Shown: piece by piece, positions 26,136-34,289 of the stretch
How positions within the stretch are numbered: position 1 is the stretch's first letter
Layout of the letters: each line of letters opens with the position of its first letter
From: Actinomadura coerulea
GTDB taxonomy: Bacteria; Actinomycetota; Actinomycetes; Streptosporangiales; Streptosporangiaceae
Direction of reading: 5' to 3'
DNA: 64,000 nucleotides
Assembly: GCF_014208105.1 (NCBI RefSeq)
Contig: NZ_JACHMQ010000001.1
Span: 4,960,001 to 5,024,000 of the forward strand
Position numbers and translations under genes: made by a program
Notes under the pieces: generated by a model
What the model was told of the DNA's origin: nothing
Databases searched by the model: none
What the model saw: only the letters and a program-made list of their open reading frames with translations

Positions 26136-27590
26136 GTGGCCGACGAACCCGTGAAGAAAACCGTCTACCTGGCAGGACTCGCCTGGCGGCAGCTCCGCGA
26201 CGACCCCGGGCGGGCGTCGCGGCTCGCCGTGCGGCTGGCCGCCCGGACCCCGCTCGGCGCCCGGCTGCGGCGCTCCCGCCTCGTCGTGCCGAGGCCCCGG
26301 GACGCCGGACGCGAGACGCGGGACCTGCGGCTGCTGCTCGACGAGCCCGCGCCGCCGCGTACGCGCCGGGCCGTCCAGGGCACGACCGTCCTGCAGTTCG
26401 TGACCAACGCTCTGCCGCGCACGAACGCGGGTTACACCGTCCGGACGCACCGGATCGCCCTCGCCCAGCGCGAGATGGGGCTGGACCCCCACGTCGTGAC
26501 CCGGCTCGGCTACCCGCTCAGCCAGGGCGTCGCCGACGCGCGGGCGCGCGTGGACGTGGACGGCGTCCCCTACCACCGGCTGCTGCCCTGGTTCCCGCAG
26601 ACGGATCCGCGCGACACCGTGGCGAAGAGCGCCGACCTCGCCGGACGGCTGGTCGAGGAGCTGCGGCCGTCCGTCCTGCACGCGGTCAGCAACCACCTGA
26701 ACGCGGCCGTCGCGCTGGAGCTCGGACGCCGCCACGGCGTGCCGGTCGTCTACGAGGTGCGCGGCTTCCTGGAGGACTCGTGGCTGTCCCGCGATCCCGC
26801 GCACCGCGAGGACGACGAGTTCTACCGGCTGACCCGCGAGCTGGAGACCCGCCGGATGGCCGAGGCGGACGCGGTCGTGACGCTCGGCGAGGCGATGCGC
26901 GCGGAGATCGCCTCCCGCGGCGTCCCCGAGGAGAAGATCTTCACGGTGCCGAACGGGGTGGACGAGGCGTTCCTCGCGCCGCTCCCGGACGGCTCCGGCC
27001 TGCGCGAGCGGCTCGGCATCGACCGCGGCGCCACCGTCGCCGGCCTCACGTCCTCGTTCTACGGCTACGAGGGCATCGACACGCTCATCGACGCCGCCGC
27101 CCTGCTGCGCGACCGCGGCGCGCCGGTCACCCTCCTGCTCGTCGGGGACGGCCCCGAGCGCGGCGCGCTCGAACGGCGCGCGGCCGAACGCGGCGTCCAC
27201 GCCGTGTTCACCGGCCGGGTGCCGATGGAGTCCGTTCGCCAGTACCACGCCGTCCTCGATGTCTTCGCGGTTCCGCGCCGGGCGGACCGGGTGTGCCAGT
27301 TGGTGACGCCTCTGAAACCGATCGAGGCCATGGCGGGGGGAATCCCCGTTATAGCCAGTGATGTCAAGGCTCTTCGCGAAATCGTGGAACCGGGCGTGAC
27401 GGGGGCGTTAACAGTTCCGGAAGACCCGGAAGCCTGGGCGAATTGCCTGGAAGATCTGGCTTACAGTCCCGAAAGGAGACAGAAAATCGGGCGGTCGGCC
27501 CGCGAATGGGTCGCGGCGGAACGGACCTGGCGCGCCGTGACGGCCGGATACCGGGCCGCCTACCGCTTCCCGACACGCCAGAGCACATAG
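26136..27590 (+). CDS. GT4-family glycosyltransferase
   Basis: About 484 residues, GT-B fold. After a 70-residue basic leader the N-terminal domain has LQFVTNALPRTNAGYTVRTH, the acceptor loop, and VVYEVRGFLEDSW; the donor domain has VPNGVDEAFL, SSFYGYEGIDTLIDAA, LLLVGDGPERGAL and PLKPIEAMAGGIPVIA. It is followed 19 bases later by the UDP-sugar dehydrogenase and then a third GT4, so it probably builds the ManNAcA-containing part of the polymer. The start follows from the -10 position; GTG 26151 is an alternative. The last 250 bases drop to about 57-60% GC and use rarer codons than the rest of the gene. Confidence 0.85.
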   Translation: MADEPVKKTVYLAGLAWRQLRDDPGRASRLAVRLAARTPLGARLRRSRLVVPRPRDAGRETRDLRLLLDEPAPPRTRRAVQGTTVLQFVTNALPRTNAGYTVRTHRIALAQREMGLDPHVVTRLGYPLSQGVADARARVDVDGVPYHRLLPWFPQTDPRDTVAKSADLAGRLVEELRPSVLHAVSNHLNAAVALELGRRHGVPVVYEVRGFLEDSWLSRDPAHREDDEFYRLTRELETRRMAEADAVVTLGEAMRAEIASRGVPEEKIFTVPNGVDEAFLAPLPDGSGLRERLGIDRGATVAGLTSSFYGYEGIDTLIDAAALLRDRGAPVTLLLVGDGPERGALERRAAERGVHAVFTGRVPMESVRQYHAVLDVFAVPRRADRVCQLVTPLKPIEAMAGGIPVIASDVKALREIVEPGVTGALTVPEDPEAWANCLEDLAYSPERRQKIGRSAREWVAAERTWRAVTAGYRAAYRFPTRQST

Positions 27591-27609
27591 ATCGAAGGGG
27601 GCCTGCCGC

Positions 27610-28872
27610 GTGGATGTCGTGGTCATCGGACTCGGCTACGTGGGGCTGCCGCTCGCGCGGGAGGCCTGCCGGGCCGGCCTGCGGGCCGGCGGGCTCGACC
27701 GGGACGCGCGCGTGGTCGCCGGCCTCAAGGCCGGGATGTCGCACGTCGACGACGTGTCGCCGGACGAGGTCGAGCACATGCTGCGGGCGGGGTTCGCCCC
27801 GAGCCTGCACGAGGACGTCCTGGACGGCGCCCGCACCGTGGTCATCTGCGTCCCGACGCCGCTCTCCCCGGAGGGCGGCCCGGACCTGACCGCGGTGCGC
27901 GGCGCCGCCGAGACCGTCGCCCGCCACCTGGAGCCGGGAACGCTGGTGGTGCTGGAGTCCACCACCTACCCGGGCACGACCGAGGAGGTCGTGCGGCCGA
28001 TCCTGGAGACGTCCGGCCTGGTCGCCGGGGAGGAGTTCCACCTGGCGTTCTCGCCGGAGCGGATCGACCCCGGCAACCCGGTCTACGGCGTCCGCAACAC
28101 CCCGAAGATCGTCGGTGGGCTGACCCCGGCCTGCGCGTCGGCGGCCTCGTCCTTCTACGGCAAGTTCGTCGACCGGGTCGTGGAGGCCAAGGGGACGCGC
28201 GAGGCCGAGATGGCCAAGCTGCTGGAGAACACCTACCGGCACGTGAACATCGCGCTGGTCAACGAGATGGCGGTGTTCTGCAACGAGCTCGGCATCGACC
28301 TGTGGGACGCCATCGACTGCGCGGCCACCAAGCCGTTCGGATTCCAGGCGTTCCGGCCGGGGCCGGGCGTCGGCGGGCACTGCATCCCGATCGACCCGAA
28401 CTACCTGTCCTACAAGGTCCGCTCGCTGGGCTACCCGTTCCGGTTCGTGGAGCTGGCCCAGGAGATCAACGACCGGATGCCCCGGTACGTGGCGGAACGG
28501 GCGCAGCAGCTGCTCAACCGGGAGGGACGCGCGCTCAAGGGCGCGAGGGTCCTGCTGCTCGGCGTCACCTACAAGGCCGACATCGCCGACCAGCGCGAGT
28601 CGCCGGCCCGCCCGGTGGCGCGGCGGCTGGCCCGCCTCGGCGCCGACCTGTCGTTCCACGACCCGTTCGTCACCCTGTGGGAGGTGGACGGCGAGCCGGT
28701 GCCGTCCGCCGGAGACGACCTGGCCGCCGCCCTGGAGGCGTCCGACCTGGCGATCGTGCTGGCCGACCACGCGGCCTACGACGCGGAGACGCTGGCGCGG
28801 CACGCCCGGCTGCTGTTCGACACCCGCGGCCGGACGCGCAACGTCCAGCAGGACACCGTCGAGCTCCTTTGA
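27610..28872 (+). CDS. nucleotide-sugar dehydrogenase, UDP-ManNAc 6-dehydrogenase type (WecC/WbpA-like)
   Basis: A 420-residue NAD-dependent four-electron oxidoreductase that turns a UDP-HexNAc into the uronic acid. Motifs: the nucleotide-binding loop VVIGLGYVGLPLA, VPTPLSPEGGPDL, ESTTYPGTTEEVV, FSPERIDPGN, and the catalytic cysteine in PGVGGHCIPIDPNYL (about residue 256), followed by GVTYKADIADQRESPA. The sequence type is nearer to WecC/WbpA than to UDP-glucose dehydrogenase (compare the gene at 51608). Paired with wecB, UDP-ManNAc is the likeliest substrate, giving UDP-ManNAcA for a teichuronic-like polymer. The start GTG 27610 has AAGGGGG upstream. Confidence 0.88.
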   Translation: MDVVVIGLGYVGLPLAREACRAGLRAGGLDRDARVVAGLKAGMSHVDDVSPDEVEHMLRAGFAPSLHEDVLDGARTVVICVPTPLSPEGGPDLTAVRGAAETVARHLEPGTLVVLESTTYPGTTEEVVRPILETSGLVAGEEFHLAFSPERIDPGNPVYGVRNTPKIVGGLTPACASAASSFYGKFVDRVVEAKGTREAEMAKLLENTYRHVNIALVNEMAVFCNELGIDLWDAIDCAATKPFGFQAFRPGPGVGGHCIPIDPNYLSYKVRSLGYPFRFVELAQEINDRMPRYVAERAQQLLNREGRALKGARVLLLGVTYKADIADQRESPARPVARRLARLGADLSFHDPFVTLWEVDGEPVPSAGDDLAAALEASDLAIVLADHAAYDAETLARHARLLFDTRGRTRNVQQDTVELL

Positions 28873-29076
28873 CGGGCGGGCTCAATTTGGTGGCCGCTTC
28901 CTTTGGCAGGGCTTTCACAACCGGCGGGGACCGCTTGACCAACGGCCTTCTCTTTCCCTCAGGGAAGAGTCGCCCGGCAGCGTCCACGCCCCGGACAGCG
29001 GGAATTCATCGGCAATTTCCATCGGCACCCGAGACTCGCCGGTGATGGACGAATCGGACGTTGCGGAGTGAGTGTG

Positions 29077-30210
29077 ATGCGGGTCTGCGTATGCACGGTC
29101 GTGCACCACCCCGAAGACGCGCGCATTCTGCACCGGCAGATACGCGCCCTGCTCGACGCCGGCCACGAGGTCACCTACATCGCCCCTTTCCGGGCGTGCA
29201 ACGCGACCCCGTGGCGCCAGATCAGCCCGGTGGACGTCCCGCGGGCCACGGGACGCCGCCGGATCCGGGCCCTGCGCGCCGCGCACCGCGCGCTCGCCGA
29301 GCACGCCCCGTACGCCGACGTGGTCCTCCTGCACGATCCCGAGCTCCTGGTGTCGCTCCCGCGCGAGCTGCGGGACCGGACGGTCGTCTGGGACGTCCAC
29401 GAGGACACCGCCGCCGCCCTGTCCGCCAAGGGCTGGGTGCCCGGGCCGGCCCGTCCCCTCCTGCGCCCGGCCGTGCGCCGGCTGGAGCGGCGCAGCGAGC
29501 GGCGGCACCGGCTGCTGCTCGCCGAGGAGGGCTACCGGTCCCGGTTCCGCGAGGACCACCCGGTCGTGCCCAACACCACCTACGTGTCCGACCTGCCGCC
29601 CGGACCGCCCGACGGCCGCCGCGCCGTCTACGTCGGGCAGCTCTCGCGGGCCCGCGGCGCCCTCGACATGATCGAGATGGCCCGGACGCTGGCCGCCGAG
29701 GGCGTGCTGGTGGAGCTGATCGGCGCGGCCGACGCCGACGTCCGGGAAGCCCTGCGCGCGGCGCAGCGCGAGGGGATCGTCCGCTGGTACGGGTTCGTCC
29801 CGAACGACCGGGCGCTGCGCATCGCCGAGGGCGCGATGGCCGGGCTGGCGCTGCTGCACGACGAGCCGAACTACCGGCACTCGATGCCGACGAAGGTCGT
29901 CGAGTACATGGCCCGCGGCATCCCCGTGATCAGCACGCCGAACCCGCCGGCCGTGGACATCGTGGAGCCCGCCGAGTGCGGGCTGGTCGTCCCGTTCGGC
30001 GCCCCGGAGGCCGCCGCCAAGGCCGTCCTGCGGCTGCGGGACGACCCCGCCCTGCGCGCCGAGTTCGGCAGGCGCGGCTACGAGGCCGCCCGGGAGCGGT
30101 TCCACTGGCCCGTCCACGCCGAACGCTTCGTCGCGCAGTTGGAGGCGTGGGCGGGCCGCTCCCCCATGTCCGTCCCGGAACCCGAGGCCGAACCCGTCCC
30201 CGAGTTCTGA
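29077..30210 (+). CDS. GT4-family glycosyltransferase
   Basis: A 377-residue GT-B enzyme. The N-terminal half has VVHHPEDARILHRQIRALLDAGHEV and WDVHEDTAAAL, a pattern common in ManNAcA or hexosaminyl transferases of capsule loci; the C-terminal half has AVYVGQLSRARGALDM, LIGAAD and MPTKVVEYMARGIPVIS. The ATG at 29077 is preferred, with GCGGAG 8 bases upstream; GTGs at 29068 and 29074 are open but badly spaced. The 204-base gap before it is relatively AT-rich and probably holds its own promoter, though I could not fix one. Confidence 0.82.
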   Translation: MRVCVCTVVHHPEDARILHRQIRALLDAGHEVTYIAPFRACNATPWRQISPVDVPRATGRRRIRALRAAHRALAEHAPYADVVLLHDPELLVSLPRELRDRTVVWDVHEDTAAALSAKGWVPGPARPLLRPAVRRLERRSERRHRLLLAEEGYRSRFREDHPVVPNTTYVSDLPPGPPDGRRAVYVGQLSRARGALDMIEMARTLAAEGVLVELIGAADADVREALRAAQREGIVRWYGFVPNDRALRIAEGAMAGLALLHDEPNYRHSMPTKVVEYMARGIPVISTPNPPAVDIVEPAECGLVVPFGAPEAAAKAVLRLRDDPALRAEFGRRGYEAARERFHWPVHAERFVAQLEAWAGRSPMSVPEPEAEPVPEF

Positions 30211-30229
30211 GCCGCCCGGCGGGGGCGGG
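30211..30229. terminator. weak bidirectional hairpin between convergent genes
   Basis: CCGCCC and GGGCGG with a short loop lie directly after the GT4 stop and just before the end of the convergent propeller gene. The stem is only about six pairs and there is no T run, so this is tentative. Confidence 0.35.
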
Positions 30230-30233
30230 CGGG

Positions 30234-32246
30234 TCAGGAGCGGGCCTCAGACAGGTGGCGCAGGCGGTAGGAGACGGACCGGGCGAGGCGGGCGGCGGCG
30301 CCCGGCGGGCGGTTAGCCTCGACCATCACCACGCACCGGCCGACCCGCAGCGCGATCATCCCGGCGGTCGGGCCGATCTCGTAGGCCTCGTCGCCCCCGA
30401 TGTCGCGCCGCCGCCGGGCCTGCGCCTGCGCGGCCTGCAGCGTCTCCAGCATCCGCGACGCCGCCGCGTCGGTGTCGGCCACCCAGCGGACGCTCACCGT
30501 GAGGCCCGTGACGGCGGCCTCCGGACCGTCGTCCCGCTCCGGGCCGCCCTCCCGCGGCCCGGCCGAGGGATCGGGCGTGGCCGAGCCCGTCGCGCTCGGC
30601 TGGGGCGACGGCCGCACACGGGCGCCGGACCCGGCCGGGTCGCGCCTGCCGCCGCGCGGCGTGTACGTGCAGGACACCGGGTGCGGGAGGCGCACCGGCC
30701 CGGCGGACGCGCGGCGCGGTTCGGTGACGTAGCCGGTCATGCGCGCCGCCGCCAGATCGGGCTTCCTGAGCAGGGAGCACGCGTCCGGCCAGTCCTTCTC
30801 CGGCACGCCGCCGAGTTCCGGCGGCCCGGTGCCGGCGAGCCCGCCGCGCAGGGCGACGAGGCGCGCCGCGCCGTCCGGGCGCGGCGCCGCCTCCGGGAGC
30901 GCCGCGTACAGCAGCCCGCCCGCGGCCGCCAGCCAGGGCCGGACGCCCGGCAGGTCCGGGTCCATCGAGAACGGCGCGGGCGCCGTCGTGGTGCTGCCGT
31001 CGCCGGGCTCGACGATGTCGACGCCCGCGGGCAGCAGCCGCTCCGACAGCCGGGGGCGCAGCGCGAACACCTGCCCGCCGGCCTGCGCGAGCGCGGTGTA
31101 CGCGGGAACGTCCCGGCTCCACCCGACCTGCCCGGACCGCACGTCCACGGCCTCCATGCGGGCCTCGCCGGCACCCGTCCCGCCGGCGCCCCCCGGCGCG
31201 GCGCCGTCGGGGCCGGGCTCATCGGTTCCGGTCCCGCCCGGGTGGTAGACGACCACGAGCCGGCCCCGCACCAGCACGCCCGGGCACATCAGGTCGCCGC
31301 AGACCCCGTCGCCCTTCCAGACCGCGAACTGGCGTCCGCCGTCGTCGAACGCGCGCAGGGCCGTCCCGTCCGAGACGAGCGTCACCCCCTCCAGCATCGA
31401 CACCTCGGGCGACTCCCGGGAGCCGAGGCGCCGGTCCCAGCGCACGAGGCCCTTCGTCGGGTCGACGGCCAGCAGCCGGCTCCGGTGCCCCTCGCCGCCG
31501 CCGGAGCCCGCGCAGCGCAGGCCCACCGCGGCGAGTTCCTCCCGGCCGTCGGACGGGTGCGCCCCGCCCTCGAACAGCCGGCAGCCGCGCGGCAGCGCCA
31601 GCCGCCACACCCGGTTCCCCGTCACGGCCGACACCCCGAACAGCGTCCGGCGCCCCTCGTCGGCGGTGAGCAGCACGTCGGACCCGGCGGGCCAGCGCAG
31701 CGTCGTCCGGGAGACGGCGGCGGGGCGCTCGTCGGCGCGCCGCCACAGCAGCCCGCCCGACAGGGCGTCGAACGCGACGAGGGCCCGGTCGCCGCGGTCG
31801 CCGTCGCGCTCGAAGTAGGCGACGACGCGCGACCCCGTGGACGTCCAGCCGAGCAGGGACCACCCGGCGCGCCGGTAGCTCCACCGGGCCCGGCCGGTGC
31901 GCGCGTCCCGCGCCTCGATCCCGTGCCCGGACGCCGCCACGACCTGCCCCTGCGCGACCTGGTAGGCGATGCCGTCGTAGCCCGCGACCGAGCCGCGGTG
32001 CGTCCGCGTCGCGTGCTCCCAGCTCACCGCCAGCGGGCCCGGCGGCGGGCCCACCCCGGTCTGCGGCGCCACGGGCTCCCCGGTCACGGTGTGGCGGACC
32101 TGCCACCACTCGGCGCGCAGCACGTAGGTGTCGACGAGGACGACGCAGAGCGCGACGGCGACCGCCCCGGACAGCAGGCCGAGAGTGACGCGGACCCTGC
32201 CCACGGACTCCGGTCGGCCCTCAGGCCGCTGCCGGCTCCCGACCAC
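30234..32246 (-). CDS. membrane-anchored PQQ-like beta-propeller protein with extra C-terminal domain
   Basis: About 670 residues. One membrane helix near the N-terminus (LGLLSGAVAVALCVVLVDTYVL) is followed by an extracellular region of repeated blades with signatures such as IEARDARTGRARWSYRR, LVAFDALSGGLLWRR, LFGVSAVTGNRVW and LLAVDPTKGLVRWDRR. After about residue 500 comes a different domain (CSLLRKPDLAAARM, VSCTYTP, VSVRWVADTDAAASRML), reminiscent of secreted DUF3558-like proteins, split by a Pro/Ser linker. No catalytic or cofactor residues were identified; substrate-binding or envelope sensing is possible. GTG 32246 is preferred because GGAGGGAGG precedes it; GTG 32267 is also open. Confidence 0.6.
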   Translation of the reverse strand: MVGSRQRPEGRPESVGRVRVTLGLLSGAVAVALCVVLVDTYVLRAEWWQVRHTVTGEPVAPQTGVGPPPGPLAVSWEHATRTHRGSVAGYDGIAYQVAQGQVVAASGHGIEARDARTGRARWSYRRAGWSLLGWTSTGSRVVAYFERDGDRGDRALVAFDALSGGLLWRRADERPAAVSRTTLRWPAGSDVLLTADEGRRTLFGVSAVTGNRVWRLALPRGCRLFEGGAHPSDGREELAAVGLRCAGSGGGEGHRSRLLAVDPTKGLVRWDRRLGSRESPEVSMLEGVTLVSDGTALRAFDDGGRQFAVWKGDGVCGDLMCPGVLVRGRLVVVYHPGGTGTDEPGPDGAAPGGAGGTGAGEARMEAVDVRSGQVGWSRDVPAYTALAQAGGQVFALRPRLSERLLPAGVDIVEPGDGSTTTAPAPFSMDPDLPGVRPWLAAAGGLLYAALPEAAPRPDGAARLVALRGGLAGTGPPELGGVPEKDWPDACSLLRKPDLAAARMTGYVTEPRRASAGPVRLPHPVSCTYTPRGGRRDPAGSGARVRPSPQPSATGSATPDPSAGPREGGPERDDGPEAAVTGLTVSVRWVADTDAAASRMLETLQAAQAQARRRRDIGGDEAYEIGPTAGMIALRVGRCVVMVEANRPPGAAARLARSVSYRLRHLSEARS

Positions 32247-32363
32247 GACCGCGCCGCCTCCCTCCACGTACGGTAATCACCGAGCACTGCTCAAAAGGAC
32301 GACACCCACCATGCCCTGTGCGGGGCTCCCGCGCGACACGGCCTGGAAGAACGGAGCGAACCC

Positions 32364-32960
32364 GTGGAGGTCTTCACCCGCTGGCACTCCTGGGAGACGG
32401 CCCGCGCGGACATCACCGCGTCCGGCGCGCCCGTCGACCTGGACGGCCTGGAACGGGCCTTCGCCGCGGCCCTGCGCTGGCACGGCGACCAGCGGCGGCC
32501 GACCGGCGCCCCCTACGCCGAGCACCTGCTGGAAGCCCTCGAAGTGCTGGTGCGCGGGGCGGGGGTGACGGCGCCCGCCGTCCTGTCCGCCGCGGTCCTG
32601 CACGACGTCGTCGAGGACACGCCCGCCTCGCTCGCCGACGTCGAGGCCGAGTTCGGCCCCGAGGTGACCGAGCTGGTCGACTGGGTCACCAAGCCGCCCG
32701 CCGTGGGCCCCGGGCGCCAGGCCAAGCGCGCCGCCAAGGCCGCCTACCTGCGGCGCCTCGGCGAGGCGCCCCGCGAGGCGGTCCTGGTCAAGCTCGCCGA
32801 CCGCGCCAGCAACGTGCAGACCCTCGACCGGATGGCGCCGGACTTCCAGCGCCGCTACTACGCCGAGACCCTCACCTACGTCGTCCCGCTGGCCGAGCCC
32901 GAGCCGTGGTTCAGGGCCTGGTACGCGGACTGGCGGCGGCATTTCGCCCACCTCCAGTGA
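32364..32960 (+). CDS. HD-domain protein, small alarmone-hydrolase-like
   Basis: 198 residues. It matches the metal-dependent HD hydrolase part of RelA/SpoT and MESH1-type enzymes: ALRWHGDQRRPTGAPYAEH supplies the first His, AAVLHDVVEDTPASLADVEAEFG the HD pair and ED, and VLVKLADRASNVQTLDRM the last Asp. A synthetase domain is absent, so hydrolysis of (p)ppGpp or a related nucleotide is the most likely activity. The GTG at 32364 is preceded by CGGAG. It stands alone between the divergent propeller gene and the SRPBCC gene. Confidence 0.75.
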   Translation: MEVFTRWHSWETARADITASGAPVDLDGLERAFAAALRWHGDQRRPTGAPYAEHLLEALEVLVRGAGVTAPAVLSAAVLHDVVEDTPASLADVEAEFGPEVTELVDWVTKPPAVGPGRQAKRAAKAAYLRRLGEAPREAVLVKLADRASNVQTLDRMAPDFQRRYYAETLTYVVPLAEPEPWFRAWYADWRRHFAHLQ

Positions 32961-32993
32961 CCCGTCGGTCATCAAGTGGGAGGATGCGGAGCC

Positions 32994-33491
32994 ATGGAGC
33001 GCGAGTGGGTCGTCGAGGAGAGCGTGGTCGTCGCCGCGCCGGCGCGGGACGTCTACGCGGCCGTCGCGGATCCGCGGCGGATGGGCGAGTGGAGCCCGGA
33101 GGTGTTCGCGACGTGGGTGCGCGGGCGCGCCGTCAGGCCGGGGACGAGGTTCGTCGGCTTCAACCGCATCGGCTGGCGCGTGTGGTTCACCACGTGCCAG
33201 GTGAGCGCGGCGGTGCCCGGTGAGGTGTTCGCCTTCCGGGTGACGAGCTTCGGGGTGCCGGTGGCGCTGTGGGGATACCGGTTCGAGGACGTCTCCCCGG
33301 ACCCGTCCGAGCCCCGCACCCGCCTCACCGAGTACTGGGAGGACCAGCGCCGCGACCACCGGGGCGCCGGGTTCGTGTCACTGCTCGGCAAGGTCTTCAC
33401 CGGCGTCCCCGCCGAGAGGCGCGCCGAGGTGAACCGCGGGGGGATGCGCGCCACCCTCGACCGGATCCGGACGGCCGTCGAGAAGGGCTGA
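32994..33491 (+). CDS. SRPBCC (START-like) family protein
   Basis: 165 residues of the polyketide-cyclase/START-like fold: EESVVVAAPARDVYAAVADPRRMGEWSPEV at the N-terminus, GTRFVGFNRIGWRVWFTTCQV in the strands, and a final long amphipathic helix (RGGMRATLDRIRTAVEK). These proteins enclose a hydrophobic ligand; most actinobacterial members have no known role. The start ATG 32994 follows GGGAGG and GGAG. It lies 33 bases downstream of the HD gene and may be cotranscribed with it. Confidence 0.8.
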   Translation: MEREWVVEESVVVAAPARDVYAAVADPRRMGEWSPEVFATWVRGRAVRPGTRFVGFNRIGWRVWFTTCQVSAAVPGEVFAFRVTSFGVPVALWGYRFEDVSPDPSEPRTRLTEYWEDQRRDHRGAGFVSLLGKVFTGVPAERRAEVNRGGMRATLDRIRTAVEKG

Positions 33492-33529
33492 CCGCGCCCT
33501 CCCCGGCTCCGGTGCTTGGCAGCAAAACG

Positions 33530-33541
33530 AGAACCTGTTCT
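33530..33541. promoter_or_regulatory. candidate TetR-type operator AGAAC-CT-GTTCT
   Basis: A perfect 5-base inverted repeat with a 2-base spacer lies 11 bases before the GTG of the acetoacetate-decarboxylase-like gene and overlaps its presumed promoter. The core AACnnGTT resembles operators of actinobacterial lipid-metabolism TetR repressors. Confidence 0.4.
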
Positions 33542-33551
33542 ACTGAGCGGT

Positions 33552-34289
33552 GTGACAACGACCGCGCACGCGCACGCGATCCAGGGGGAGCGCGTCACGC
33601 TCCCGGTGCGGATCCGCGACGCCGCCGTCGGCTCGGCGATGTTCGCCGTGCCCGCCGGCCCCGCCCAGGACGTCATCGCCTACTCCGGGCTCGCCGTCGC
33701 GGAGCCGCTGCCCGGCAAGGCCGTCTGCTCGCTGGCGTTCGTCCGGTACGCCGACGGCGACCTCGGCCCGTACCACGAGTTCGCCGTCGCGTTCCTGGTG
33801 CGCCCGCCCGGCGCGGCGCCGTCGCCGGGCGTGCTCGGGCGGATGCGCGGGATCGGGGCGTTCATCCACTGGCTCCCGGTCAACCAGGAGTTCACCCTGG
33901 AGGCCGGCCGGACGATCTGGGGCTTCCCCAAGGAGCTCGCCGACATCCCCATGGACCTCTCCGGGCGCGTGAAGCGCTGCGCGGTGCGGTTCGGCGGGCG
34001 GACGGCGATCGAGGTGGCGATCCGCCCGGGCGTGCCGACGCCGGCCGGCTCGGCGGCCCCGAGCGTCGACGCCTACTCCTGCCTGGACGGCGTGACGCGC
34101 CGCACGCCGTGGACGCTCTCGCCGTCCGGCGTCCGGACCCGTCCGGGCGGGGCGAAGGTCGTCCTCGGCGACCATCCCGTCGCCGACGAGCTGCGCGGCC
34201 TCGGGCTCGACCGGGCGCGGGCCCTCACCACGAGCACGGTCGGGCATCTGCAGATGGTCTTCCAGGGGGCCGAGGAGGTGCGCACGTGA
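33552..34289 (+). CDS. acetoacetate decarboxylase (ADC) family protein
   Basis: 245 residues. It matches the ADC superfamily: GKAVCSLAFVRYADGDLGPYHEFAVAFLV, then the signature WLPVNQEFTLEAGRTIWGFPKELADI, where the Lys aligns with the Schiff-base position of the family. True decarboxylation is not assured, since many family members are hydratases or lack activity. The start GTG 33552 has no ribosome site; a TTG at 33516 is open upstream. The stop overlaps the start of the next gene by four bases (GTGA), so the two products are probably made together. Confidence 0.75.
   Translation: MTTTAHAHAIQGERVTLPVRIRDAAVGSAMFAVPAGPAQDVIAYSGLAVAEPLPGKAVCSLAFVRYADGDLGPYHEFAVAFLVRPPGAAPSPGVLGRMRGIGAFIHWLPVNQEFTLEAGRTIWGFPKELADIPMDLSGRVKRCAVRFGGRTAIEVAIRPGVPTPAGSAAPSVDAYSCLDGVTRRTPWTLSPSGVRTRPGGAKVVLGDHPVADELRGLGLDRARALTTSTVGHLQMVFQGAEEVRT

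Noticed and set aside
33530..33541. KstR-type cholesterol regulon operator
   Set aside because: Only the AACnnGTT core and the 3' A match the TnnAACnnGTTnnA form I remember; the leading T is missing. No sterol genes are nearby.
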